Shown in pieces: positions 37,469 through 47,000 of a DNA stretch of 64,000 nt. The notes under the pieces were generated by a model that worked only from the letters and a program-made list of their open reading frames with translations, was not told where the DNA came from and made no database searches. Source of the stretch: Parapedobacter luteus. GTDB lineage: Bacteria > Bacteroidota > Bacteroidia > Sphingobacteriales > Sphingobacteriaceae. Position 1 is the first letter of the stretch, and each line of letters begins with the position of its first letter. The position numbers and the translations under genes were made by a program. The stretch spans positions 418,863 through 482,862 of the forward strand of contig NZ_FUYS01000004.1 of assembly GCF_900168055.1 (NCBI RefSeq). Reading direction: 5' to 3'.

Positions 37469-38565
37469 CACTGCAGCACGCATAACATTTGGCCACAAAA
37501 CGCACGGTACTCGGAGGGCGTCATGCCTGTATAAGCCTTGAAATACCTATTGAATGACGTTTTCGAATTGAAACCGCATTCATAAGAAAGGGAATCCAAC
37601 GTCATGGTATCACCCATCTCCGAAATCCGGACCAACGAATATTCGATCCTGGCAGCAGCGATAAACTGGTAAAAGGCCTTTTGATAGTGCCTGTTGAATA
37701 CTTGTGTCAGTTGATGGCGGGGTATTGCTGTATGTTGTGAGAGCATATCCAGTGAAACATCCGGATTTAAGAAAAGTTTGGATTGAATAAGCTCCCGTTC
37801 AACGACATCGATAATGTGCTGTTCTAACGCCCGGGGCAGTTTTGGTGTCGGCAAATCGGCCTGCTTTTGCTCACCCGATGCGGCCGCCAACTTCTCGTCA
37901 TCAACCGCCTTGCCGGCCCCTTCGGTCCACCAGTATTTCAGTACCAGCGCAAACCCAATAGCCAAAAAGAAATATACCATCGGTCTGGCTTCAAAACCGA
38001 TACTGCTGGTTCCGACAAGGATTTCATATAACATAACATAGGTCAGAATAGCCAATCCGAAACACAATACCGTCAACTGGCGAATCAGGATATCGGTTGC
38101 TGTGGACGGTCCGTCTGCACGGCTGTACAGCCTGACGATAAGGATTGCATAGGTCAATAACGACAGCAGGCACGCGCCATAATAACACGTCGAATACCCC
38201 ATTGCCCATCCGCTCGCCACCGGCTGCATCGAAGCGACGGCAAACAACACCACGTGCAAGGAAAACGGCAAAAACAACAGCGCTAACCGCATCGGTGAAG
38301 CCACTTCTGCCGATCGGTAGTGCGCATGGGCAAAAAGATACAGCAACACCGGGTATATCAGTCCAAGAGGTATCGGCATTTCATACTGTTGCCCGTCAAT
38401 CAATGCCAGCCACATCAGTTTGTAAACAATGTGTGCGCAGATAGCCCAGAAACCGACCACCACATAGCGGCGAGGTTGGGCACGGTAGTTGAAAAATGCG
38501 ATCAGTAAAGCGCCGCACGATAACAACGTATAAATCAGTACAGCGTTTGCAAGTAGACCGTTCAT
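37468..38565 (-). CDS. Membrane-anchored AraC-family regulator 2
   Basis: 365 residues with seven predicted helices in the first 230 (from LLANAVLIYTLLSCGALLIAFF to VYFFLAIGFALVLKYWW) and a C-terminal AraC domain (LDMLSQHTAIPRHQLTQVFNRHYQK ... LSYECGFNSKTSFNRYFKAYTGMTPSEYR). Architecture matches regulator 1 and it is upstream of it in the same message. A TAGTTTTG -7 box (38595-38602) lies 29 bases before the ATG. Confidence 0.9.
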   Translation of the reverse strand: MNGLLANAVLIYTLLSCGALLIAFFNYRAQPRRYVVVGFWAICAHIVYKLMWLALIDGQQYEMPIPLGLIYPVLLYLFAHAHYRSAEVASPMRLALLFLPFSLHVVLFAVASMQPVASGWAMGYSTCYYGACLLSLLTYAILIVRLYSRADGPSTATDILIRQLTVLCFGLAILTYVMLYEILVGTSSIGFEARPMVYFFLAIGFALVLKYWWTEGAGKAVDDEKLAAASGEQKQADLPTPKLPRALEQHIIDVVERELIQSKLFLNPDVSLDMLSQHTAIPRHQLTQVFNRHYQKAFYQFIAAARIEYSLVRISEMGDTMTLDSLSYECGFNSKTSFNRYFKAYTGMTPSEYRAFCGQMLCVLQ

Positions 38566-38594
38566 GTAATTAATATCGTGTTAGCAAGGCACGT

Positions 38595-38602
38595 CAAAAC
38601 TA
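38595..38602 (-). promoter_or_regulatory. -7 box for the AraC regulator pair
   Basis: TAGTTTTG on the minus strand fits TAnnTTTG exactly, 29 bases before the ATG at 38565. At the -33 distance there is only GTTT, not TTTG. Confidence 0.45.
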
Positions 38603-38723
38603 CGGCGCACAAGCCACACTTTAAACTGTTTAACTTATCATATTACCGAATACAACAAGCGAAAAACACCCATAAATCTACTGATTATCAACAGTATACA
38701 GCACTTAGTTATAAATACGTTTA

Positions 38724-40310
38724 TCAGTTGATATAGGCCGGATCCTTGATTCCCTGTTCCCTTTTATGATAAGCCATAAACGTTGAGGGCGACAATCCGG
38801 TGATGTTTCTGAATACCGTGGTAAACTGGCTGTGGGTCGCAAAACCGCATTCCTCCGCCAGGTAGCTTATTTTGTAATGAAGGTAGCGGCTATCCGCTCC
38901 CATTTTTGAAATGATGTAATTAATCCGCAGTTCGTTGATGTAGCTATTGAAATCCTTGTTGCGGTAATTGTTGATGATATAAGACAAGTATTTGGTATTG
39001 GTTTTCATCTTTCCGGCCAACACGGCAATCGAAATATTCCTATCGGTAAACTGCTGGGAAGATTCAAAGCGCTCCAGTTTCTTCAACAGCTCTTGTTTGG
39101 TGCTTTCGGGCATGAGGTCCCGATCGCGGTCAGCCGGAGCTTCGGCTTCCGCCATGCGTCCATCCGCCAATGCCAGCATCCGCTCCCTTCTGAGCTTATT
39201 GATAATATCCCTATAGCGCTGTCGGTCTTTACGCTGCTTGCGGATGTATATGCCTATTCCTAATCCAGCGAGCGCCACGCCGGCTACCGCACCGGCACCA
39301 ATCGCTTTATTGGCAGACGCTATTTCCAGTACTTGGCGCTGCACATTTGCAAACATATTATCTGCGTATTTTTTGTGTTTGGCGATATCGTTTTCCGCCT
39401 CTTTCAGGTATTTTTCGTTGTACCGCTGGTATCCCTCATTATCACCCGTAAGTCGATAATACTGCGCGAGGTCTTTGTACACACGCATTTTGAGATTCGG
39501 GAAATCACTTGCCTCGGCAATAGCCAGCGCGCGCTGGAAACAGGAATCAGCTTGTTCATACCGCTCCTGGGCCAAGTATATCTGGCCCAATCCATCATAA
39601 ATAAAGCCTTTTACGGGCGTATCCGCTTCCGAAGCCCGGCTTTCGTGCGCCAAAGCGCGCTTATAGTAAAACGCAGCCGAATCGATAGCTTCCAACCCGA
39701 GATAACATAAACCCAGCCGCTCATCATTTTGCGCCAATGCCACATGCCTGACCACACTGTCAGCAAGCTTGGTAAAAAATGGTTCCGCCTGCTCAAAATA
39801 CGTTATTGCTTCGGTGTAATCTTTTTCTTCCAGTGCATAAAAACCCAACTCCTGAAAGCACTGTCCCTTGAACTGATTCACAAATTCAGGATTATCGACC
39901 CGTTCAATGATTTCCAGCCCCTTTTTTATATATTGCTTCCCCGCGCTGGACAAGCCGGTTTCCCGGTGCTGCGTAGACAGCACACCACATATCCGTGCTT
40001 GCCAGCTGTAGTTCGCTGTCCGGTCAGCTATTTTTTCAGCTTTAATGGCGTAATGAATCGCGGAATCCCTGTTCGCCTGCCGATGATGCATGTCGGATAT
40101 CAGCATCAACGAACGAATCTCCTGCACGTCGTTTACCGCCGTCCGGTGAAGCGAGTCCGCTGCCCGCAGGGCTTTATTGATATCTTCGCTGGCAGTGTAC
40201 ATATAAATATGCATGAAAGCTCGATTAAAATTTTCATCTTCATTGGTTTGGCTAAGCGCCTGTATAATGGTAATGGAATAAATAATGGAATAGGATAAAA
40301 ATTTTCTCAT
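38724..40310 (-). CDS. TPR-linked AraC-family regulator
   Basis: 528 residues: N-terminal signal or anchor segment (FLSYSIIYSITIIQAL), TPR repeats over about 40-320 (e.g. FYALEEKDYTEAITYFEQAEPFF, GQIYLAQERYEQADSCFQRALAIAE), one membrane helix at about 335-355 (AGAVAGVALAGLGIGIYIRK), a basic coil, and an AraC helix-turn-helix at about 415-520 (ISIAVLAGKMKTNTKYLSYIINNY ... LAEECGFATHSQFTTVFRNITGLSPSTF). This is a common Bacteroidota plan with sensing by periplasmic TPRs. It lies between the two surface cassettes and may control one or both. Confidence 0.92.
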   Translation of the reverse strand: MRKFLSYSIIYSITIIQALSQTNEDENFNRAFMHIYMYTASEDINKALRAADSLHRTAVNDVQEIRSLMLISDMHHRQANRDSAIHYAIKAEKIADRTANYSWQARICGVLSTQHRETGLSSAGKQYIKKGLEIIERVDNPEFVNQFKGQCFQELGFYALEEKDYTEAITYFEQAEPFFTKLADSVVRHVALAQNDERLGLCYLGLEAIDSAAFYYKRALAHESRASEADTPVKGFIYDGLGQIYLAQERYEQADSCFQRALAIAEASDFPNLKMRVYKDLAQYYRLTGDNEGYQRYNEKYLKEAENDIAKHKKYADNMFANVQRQVLEIASANKAIGAGAVAGVALAGLGIGIYIRKQRKDRQRYRDIINKLRRERMLALADGRMAEAEAPADRDRDLMPESTKQELLKKLERFESSQQFTDRNISIAVLAGKMKTNTKYLSYIINNYRNKDFNSYINELRINYIISKMGADSRYLHYKISYLAEECGFATHSQFTTVFRNITGLSPSTFMAYHKREQGIKDPAYIN

Positions 40311-40372
40311 TTCGGGCTAAACTAGCTAATTCGATTGCCGGCAGCAGCGCTGCAACCTGCTGTTCATTTTGT

Positions 40373-40397
40373 TCACAAATATTGTGATTTTTCACAA
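40373..40397. promoter_or_regulatory. Candidate operator of three TCACAA half-sites upstream of the TPR-AraC gene
   Basis: TCACAAATATTGTGA (40373-40387) is a perfect palindrome with a three-base centre, and its right half TTGTGA also pairs with a third TCACAA at 40392-40397 with a four-base spacer. It lies 63 bases before the ATG at 40310. Half-sites resemble CRP/FNR-type or dimeric-regulator sites in form only. Confidence 0.5.
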
Positions 40398-40461
40398 ACA
40401 TCGCAGCCCCAAATGAAAATTTGCTAATTCCCTGCCATTTTTATTGCCATAAAGAGCCGGT

Positions 40462-40698
40462 TTAATCCAAAACAATGTCGTGAAACTGCCTTATACAGAT
40501 CCGGCCTTTATACTCCCCATCAAAAAATTGCAACACCCGCTCCCTGATCGCCTGCTTCAAATCGGCCAGGGTTTCCCCAAAAGCCACGAGCCCCAGGTTG
40601 CTTTCGAATGCCGTCATGACCGCCGGTTCCGGCTGCATGACGATAAAAATCAATTCGCTGTCCGGAGACAGCAGCTGTTTAATCCGGTCCATGTTCAA
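40462..40698 (-). CDS. Small HicB-like protein after the cassette B OmpA gene
   Basis: 78 residues beginning MNMDRIKQLL, seven bases after the OmpA stop. The pattern SNLGLVAFGETLADLKQAIRERVLQFF followed by RICIRQFHDIVLD resembles the small HicB/UPF0150-like fold often misnamed 2-oxoisovalerate dehydrogenase subunit. No HicA-type toxin is beside it. There is no counterpart in cassette A. Tight spacing suggests it belongs to the cassette B transcript. Confidence 0.6.
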   Translation of the reverse strand: MNMDRIKQLLSPDSELIFIVMQPEPAVMTAFESNLGLVAFGETLADLKQAIRERVLQFFDGEYKGRICIRQFHDIVLD

Positions 40699-40705
40699 CT
40701 ATGCT

Positions 40706-42679
40706 TCAATACTCCAATACAGTAACCTCCGTGCGCCGGTTTGCCTGGTGCTGCTCGCTGCTGCAAGGCACCCCGTTGCCGCAGCCGTTCACCAGCCTCG
40801 TCTCCCCATACCCTCGCGCCACCATCCGCTCCCTGGCGATGCCCCGGCCTACCAGGTAGTCCACAGCCGCCTGCGCCCGCCGCTGCGACAGCGCCAGGTT
40901 ATAGGCGTCGCTGCCCCGGCTGTCGGTATGGCTTGACAGCTCGATCTTCAGCGTCGGATTGTCGCGCATCGTACGGACAAGCTCGTCCAATACGGCCGCC
41001 GCGTCCCGGCGGATGTCGTGCTTGTCAAAGTCATAATAGATGTGCTCCAGCTCAAAGGTCTTCCCCGGTTCGAAAACCGGCTCCAGCAGCAGCGCCACCT
41101 CCAGGGTATCCGACCGCGTCATGCCCGCCGTGCTCACCTTCGCAGAATCCGCATGGTACCTCTCCTTCTGCCCCAGCACCGTATAGCTCCTGTCCCTTTC
41201 CAGCACGAATGCAAAGGCACCTGATCCGTCGCTGCTCTTCTTCGCCACGATTTCCCGGCTGCCGTCATACAAGGTCACCGATGCGGCCGACAGGCGTTCG
41301 CCCGTGCGCTTATCCGAAGTTGTGCCGCGCAGTACAAGGACAATCTTCGGCTGCGCGTAGGTAAACGAATAGATGTCGTCGCCGCCCCTGCCGCCTTTGC
41401 GGTTCGATGAGAGGTAACCCGCCATGCCTTCCTCCCCTTCGTAGGTCGTGACATACGCAAAATCGTCACCCGGAGAATTCACCGGATACCGTAGGTTGCG
41501 CGGGGTGGTCCACTCGCCCCTGCTGCCCGTTGACCGGAACACATCCAGCCCACCCATCCCCGCAAAGCCGTCACTCGAATAATACAGCGTGCCGTCCGGC
41601 CCCATGTTCGGGAACAGCTCATCACCCGCGCTGTTGACCACGCCGCCCGCGTTTACCGGTGCGCCCCAGCTGCCGTCCGCCTGCCGCTCGCTGTACCAGA
41701 TGTCCGTGCCGCCGTGTCCCCCGGGCATGTCACTGACGAAATACAGCGTACTGCCATCGTTGCTCAGCGCCGCATGGCCCACCGAGTATTCCCTCACATT
41801 GTTGTACGCAAACGGTTCGGCCAGCCACTCGCCCCCTTCCCCCTGCGTATAGCTATAAAGTTCGAGTTTATTGGTTCGGTATTTCCTCCGGCTTTCCCTG
41901 CTTACCCCGCCCTGCTTTCCTGGATAAGTCCGTGTCACATACAATGTCGTCCCGTTGCTATCGGCAGCTACCGGGCCGGTGTGGTAAGGCGTCTGGTTAA
42001 TACCCTCAACAGCCATCACCGCATTCGAGAGCGCGTTATCCGCACGGCGATCCGCCGTGTACACCCGCAGGAATGAATTGCCCGTCCAGCCATGCGTATC
42101 CACACCCCGCATCCGGTTATCCGGCTCACCGGCGTAATAGACCTTGTTTCCAGCCGGAAAAACCGAAAATTCGGACAACGAGGTGTTGATCGCTTCATTG
42201 TTCAGCTTGTGCACGGTCGGGTCAGCCATCCATACGACTGCCGAGTCGCAGCCCGCGATTTCCAGCGCTACCCGGTCCCGGTTTCCGGTTGCCTGGGCAT
42301 AGGCTTCCAGTTGCTGCTTGGCTTCCGCGTATTTGCCGTTCATCTTCAGCACCTGGCCATACCGGAATAAGCTTTCCGGAGCGCTGTCCTCCATCGCCAC
42401 TGCACGTGCATACCAGTTTTCCGCAGCCTCGTAGTCCTTCATCTGGCTGTAACAATAAGCCAGCCGCTCCACATCCGCCACACGCGGCTTTTTCGCATCC
42501 GCCAGTTTCAAATAGAGCGCCGCGGCATTGGCGTATTCATACCTGCCGAATGCCTGATCCGCACGGTCGCGCAGACCGGGTTGCTCCTGAGCGTACACGG
42601 CCGCACTTGTCATCATGACGATGATTGCTGGAAATGTGGTGGCAAAAAAACGGATGCCAGTCAGTAGTTTATCTTTCAT
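40706..42679 (-). CDS. TPR/PD40/OmpA-domain protein of T9SS surface cassette B
   Basis: About 657 residues and very close in sequence to the cassette A protein: TPR region (DQAFGRYEYANAAALYLKLAD), PD40 repeats (LSNDGSTLYFVSDMPGGHGGTDIWY, LYYSSDGFAGMGGLDVF), a regulatory-like beta domain, and the OmpA domain (HIYYDFDKHDIRRDA ... ELSSHTDSRGSDAYN). It should tether to peptidoglycan and act with the PorP/SprF and giant protein upstream. I place the start at MKDKLLTG, which aligns with cassette A's MKEKL; an ATG six codons upstream (42697) is possible and would overlap the small gene more. Confidence 0.88.
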   Translation of the reverse strand: MKDKLLTGIRFFATTFPAIIVMMTSAAVYAQEQPGLRDRADQAFGRYEYANAAALYLKLADAKKPRVADVERLAYCYSQMKDYEAAENWYARAVAMEDSAPESLFRYGQVLKMNGKYAEAKQQLEAYAQATGNRDRVALEIAGCDSAVVWMADPTVHKLNNEAINTSLSEFSVFPAGNKVYYAGEPDNRMRGVDTHGWTGNSFLRVYTADRRADNALSNAVMAVEGINQTPYHTGPVAADSNGTTLYVTRTYPGKQGGVSRESRRKYRTNKLELYSYTQGEGGEWLAEPFAYNNVREYSVGHAALSNDGSTLYFVSDMPGGHGGTDIWYSERQADGSWGAPVNAGGVVNSAGDELFPNMGPDGTLYYSSDGFAGMGGLDVFRSTGSRGEWTTPRNLRYPVNSPGDDFAYVTTYEGEEGMAGYLSSNRKGGRGGDDIYSFTYAQPKIVLVLRGTTSDKRTGERLSAASVTLYDGSREIVAKKSSDGSGAFAFVLERDRSYTVLGQKERYHADSAKVSTAGMTRSDTLEVALLLEPVFEPGKTFELEHIYYDFDKHDIRRDAAAVLDELVRTMRDNPTLKIELSSHTDSRGSDAYNLALSQRRAQAAVDYLVGRGIARERMVARGYGETRLVNGCGNGVPCSSEQHQANRRTEVTVLEY

Positions 42680-42977
42680 AACTCGTTTGCTTCTCATCAG
42701 AGGAGGCAGGAAGCTTCCTCCTCATCACGTTATAATCAATTGAAATTCGATCCATATGGAAAAAAACCCGAATAATATAATGGTATGCCCGTTCCTCGTC
42801 TCGCAGCTCATAGACGAAATCACGCAGGGAAATGATATAACGGCAGCTATTGAGACAGGATACCACAACGGGCAGTTCCTCCATGTCCGACAACCAGATT
42901 TCCATCTGGTAGTCACGCCGGACATAGCGGAACCCGCGTTTCCCGTCGAGAAATAAGGCAAGCTTCTCCAATAACAT
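42669..42977 (-). CDS. Small conserved protein of cassette B, unknown function
   Basis: 102 residues beginning MLLEKLALFLD. The first about 75 align with the cassette A small protein; the rest is a basic, polar tail that runs into the OmpA start region. A GGAGG lies about 13 bases before the ATG. Sits between PorP/SprF and OmpA like its paralog. No signal peptide, no membrane helix, family not recognised. Confidence 0.78.
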   Translation of the reverse strand: MLLEKLALFLDGKRGFRYVRRDYQMEIWLSDMEELPVVVSCLNSCRYIISLRDFVYELRDEERAYHYIIRVFFHMDRISIDYNVMRRKLPASSDEKQTSYER

Positions 42978-43017
42978 CGTGATACGTTATACCTCCCTGT
43001 ACATTCAGTGAAACGGC

Positions 43018-44061
43018 TCAGAAAAACCTCGGGCTCAGCAGGCGCTGGTCGCGCCGGCCGAAGGTGATGCCCAGCGTAACCTCGTGCGAACCGTTCTGCA
43101 CGCTGCTCAGCTGGCTCAGGATATGGTCGTACGAATACCCGATGCGCAGCGTCGGCGTGGCGTAAAGCTGCGTGATGGCCGATACCGAGTTCCGCCGGTT
43201 CAGCGCATTGCCCGTGAAACGCTCGTAATCCTTCTTGAAAACCGTCACACCGGTCCGCCAGCCGCCGCCGATCCAGAAACGGTCCCCGAAGACGAACATC
43301 GCGTTCAGGTCCAGGCTCGTCGGCCCTTTGAAGTCCTCTTTCAGCAAGAGGCTGGGGCGCAGCCGCGTCCCCCCGCCCAGGTTCAGCAGCGCTCCGCCCA
43401 TGAAATAAATGTGCCGGCGACGGCGGATATTGTCCGTCGTCGTGTTGTCCCAGCGGAAAATATTGTTGCTCTGGTCGCCCGACAGCAGGTCCATCACCGA
43501 GATGCCCGCATACCATCGGGGGTTGTAATAGTACACCCCGAACCGGATATCCGGAATGAAATTGCTGATCCGGTTCGGCGGCACAACCGGATCGCCCGAT
43601 GACACCGGGTCCAACAGCGTCCCGTCAAGGCTGTACTGCGTAACCCCGGCCCCCAGCCCGAAACTCAACCGCTGCGTATCTTCGTCGTTGAGCCGGAGCC
43701 TGAAGGCGTAGTTCACGTACGCCGAGTTGGCAGACTGCGGACCCAGACCGTCCGCGCTGAGCTGCAGCCCCAGCCCGTGGCGCTTATAACCCAATCCGTC
43801 CAGCAGGCCGTCCACCGACAGCAGCGCCGTCTGCGGCGCACCATCAAGACCAACCCACTGGCTGCGCATCCCCAGCTGGCCGAACCACTCCTCCTTGTAG
43901 CCCGCATAGGCCGGATTGATGCTCATCGAATTGAAGATATACTGCGTGAACTGGATGTTCTGCTGCGAACGGACGGCAAACGGCAGCCCCGCAGCCACTA
44001 TGCATAGCATTATACGTATCTGTTTCATGTAGTTCTGATTGACTAATCGGGTTAATTCCAT
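43018..44061 (-). CDS. PorP/SprF family outer-membrane protein, cassette B
   Basis: About 347 residues. Signal sequence (IMLCIVAAGLPFAVRS) and family opening QQNIQFTQYIFNSMSINPAYAGYKEEW, then barrel strands nearly parallel to those of cassette A, ending LSPRFF. A strong TAGGAGGA stretch lies seven bases before the ATG at 44061 (MELTRLV...), which I therefore choose; an internal Met at 44028 (MKQIRIM) aligns better with signal-peptide starts and is the alternative. It begins 11 bases after the giant gene's stop. Confidence 0.92.
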   Translation of the reverse strand: MELTRLVNQNYMKQIRIMLCIVAAGLPFAVRSQQNIQFTQYIFNSMSINPAYAGYKEEWFGQLGMRSQWVGLDGAPQTALLSVDGLLDGLGYKRHGLGLQLSADGLGPQSANSAYVNYAFRLRLNDEDTQRLSFGLGAGVTQYSLDGTLLDPVSSGDPVVPPNRISNFIPDIRFGVYYYNPRWYAGISVMDLLSGDQSNNIFRWDNTTTDNIRRRRHIYFMGGALLNLGGGTRLRPSLLLKEDFKGPTSLDLNAMFVFGDRFWIGGGWRTGVTVFKKDYERFTGNALNRRNSVSAITQLYATPTLRIGYSYDHILSQLSSVQNGSHEVTLGITFGRRDQRLLSPRFF

Positions 44062-44072
44062 GTTCTGTCCTC

Positions 44073-47000
44073 CTATCGCCTTTTCAATACAACCCATCCT
44101 TTTTCCACCTGGCGGCTGTTGCCCTTGTGCAACGTCAATATGTAATAGTACGTGCCTTCATGGATGTCGCCCCCGCCCCACGAATTGTCGTAATCGCTGT
44201 CCCGGTAAACCTCGCCTCCCCAGCGGTTGAACACCACCAGCTCCGCCCGGTCAAACCCTTCGAGCCCAACGATTTCAAACCGGTCGTTCTGCCCGTCACC
44301 GTTCGGGGTGAAAATGTTGGTTACCTTCAGCGGATTGGCCACCACCGTCACCACCACACCGGCAACGTTGCTCCAGTTGCCGCCGCTGTCCTGCACCCGG
44401 TACGAGAACCGATCCTCCCCTACATACCCACGAGCGGATACATAGACCACCGTGCCATCAACGCCGACGGAAACCGTGCCGTGCTGCGGCTGGCTCACCA
44501 GCTCAATGGAAGCCGCATCCAGCGGATGGCTGCCTGCCACGTCGTTGGCCAGCACCGAGATAGTCAAAGCCCTGTTCGACGTCCCGCTCACCGCATCATC
44601 CAGCGCCTGCGGCGGGTGCACCGGTGTCGGCATTACCGTGCCCTCATTGTCTTCTTCATCCGGATCCGCTTCGTTCCCTTCAATCCGGGCAGTATTCCGG
44701 TACTCGCCGGAAGCGTTGACGGTCACCGTCATCCGCAGCGTCGCACGGCCGCCATTCCGGAGCCGGCCTACGCTCCATACCCCTGATCCTTCATTGTATG
44801 TACCAGCCGAAGCATCATACGAAACGAAGGTATATCCCGAAGGCAGTTTATCCAATACAGATACCCCTGTGGCATCGTCCGGACCGTTATTCACGACTTC
44901 CAGGGTAAACACAACGGTCTCCCCTACCAGCGGCGTTCGGTTGTCTACCGTCTTCATCACCGCCAGCCTTGACACAGGGGTTGCTGCCTGTTCCACCGGC
45001 AACGTCGGCGCACTGGCATCGACCGGGTCCGTACGGCGCTCCGGATCGACCACTACGGCCGTATTGGCTATTTCGGCAATGCCTATGGGGTCGCTGTCGA
45101 CCACCACGTCGAAACGGACAGTCCTTGTGCCGCCCCGCGGAACGTCGGTCACCCATTCCAGACGGTTGCCTGCCGTGACGAATGTGCCGCCATTGTCCGC
45201 GGTGCCCGCTACGTATGACGTACCTGCCGGCATGACATCGCTGATTTCGAGCCCTGCGAGGTCAGCATCCCCAGTATTAACCACGGTGATGGTATAGGTC
45301 AGCACCTCGCCCGCCTGCGCCAGCCCGTCGCCGGAGGCATCCGCCACCGACTTGGTGGCTGCAAAGCCACGTGCCGCATCCACCGGTAATTCCGGCGCGG
45401 TTGCTTCCCGGGGTGTGCCCGACGGATCGGCCGGATCCGACACAACCGCCGTGTTGGCAATCACATCGATGCCCGTCAGGTCTGCCGCCACCGTCACCCC
45501 GAAGTTTACGGTGACGCTCGTTCCAAACGGAATATCCAGCAGCCAGTCTATCCGGCCGTTAGCATCATCAAACACCCCACCGTCAGCATCCGCACTTCCG
45601 GCCACGTAAGCCGTGCCGGTTGGTATCACGTCGCGGATGGTGACCCCAAGCAGGTCCACATCCCCGGTATTTTCCACCGTAATCGAATACGTCAGCTCCT
45701 CTTCCGCCTGCGCCAGCCCGTCACCTGAAGCATCCACTACCGACTTGGCGGCCGTGAAGGCAGCCCTTGCATCCGTCGGAAGCGTTGGCGACGATGCAGG
45801 CACGATTGTGCCGGCCGCATCCGTTACCGTAGCCGTATTGGCGATGCCCGGCAGCCCGGTCAGGTCAGCCGGTACACGCACATCGAACCGGACGTTGACA
45901 GATTGCCCGTAAGGCACGTCGACCGTCCATTCCAGGCGGTTGCCGCCCGCATCATACATACCTCCGTGGTCCGCACTGCCTTCCACGTAGGTTGTACCGG
46001 CAGGAAGGATGTCCGTGATGGTCACGCCCGTCAGGGCCACATTGCCGGTATTCGTCACCGTGACCGTATACGTCAGCACCTCGCCCGCCTGCGCCAGCCC
46101 GTCGCCGGAAGCATCCGCCACCGACTTGGTGGCTGTAAAGCCACGTGCCGCATCCACCGGTAATTCCGGCGCGGTTGCTTCCCGGGGTGTGCCCGATGGA
46201 TCGGCCGGATCCGACACAACCGCCGTGTTGGCAATCACATCGATGCCCGTCAGGTCTGCCGCCACCGTCACCCCGAAGTTTACGGTGACGCTCGTTCCAA
46301 ACGGAATATCCAGCAGCCAGTCTATGCGGCCGTTAGCATCATCAAACACCCCGCCGTCGGCATCGGCACTTCCGGCCACGTAAGCCGTGCCGGTTGGTAT
46401 CACGTCGCGGATGGTGACCCCGAGCAGGTCCACATCCCCGGTATTTTCCACCGTAATCGAATACGTCAGCTCCTCTTCCGCCTGCGCCAGCCCGTCGCCG
46501 GAAGCATCCGCCACCGACTTGGCGGCCGTGAAGGTGCGCTCCGCACCTACCGATATCGTCACAAACGGTTGCTGCGTGCCGGCGACCGGATCGGCAACCA
46601 GCGCCGTATTGGTAATATCATCAAGACCAGTCACATCTTCAACAACCGTTACACTGAAACGCACATTTACCGTTCCTCCCGCGGGTACATTGATGGTCCA
46701 CGCCACCTCATCGCCGGCAAAACTACCGCCCGTTGCCGTCGCGCTGCCATCGATATACGTTGTTCCCAACGGAATCTCATCCACAATGGTTACCCCCGTC
46801 AAATCGACGTCCCCGGTATTGGTCACGGCAATCGTATAGGTCAGGGCCTCGCCTGCCTGCGCCACGCCGTCGCCATTTGCATCGACGACCGCTTTCCTGC
46901 TGCTGAAGCTGCGGACCAGGTGCGTCAACGTCACCTCATCAAACACAGCACAACTGCCGTTGGTCACGGTCCAGCGCAGGGTCACGCTCTCGCCGGGTGC

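Noticed and set aside
32563..46537. Regular repeats as a CRISPR array
   Set aside because: Units are 456 or 774 bases, in frame and coding; no short repeat-spacer pattern and no cas genes.
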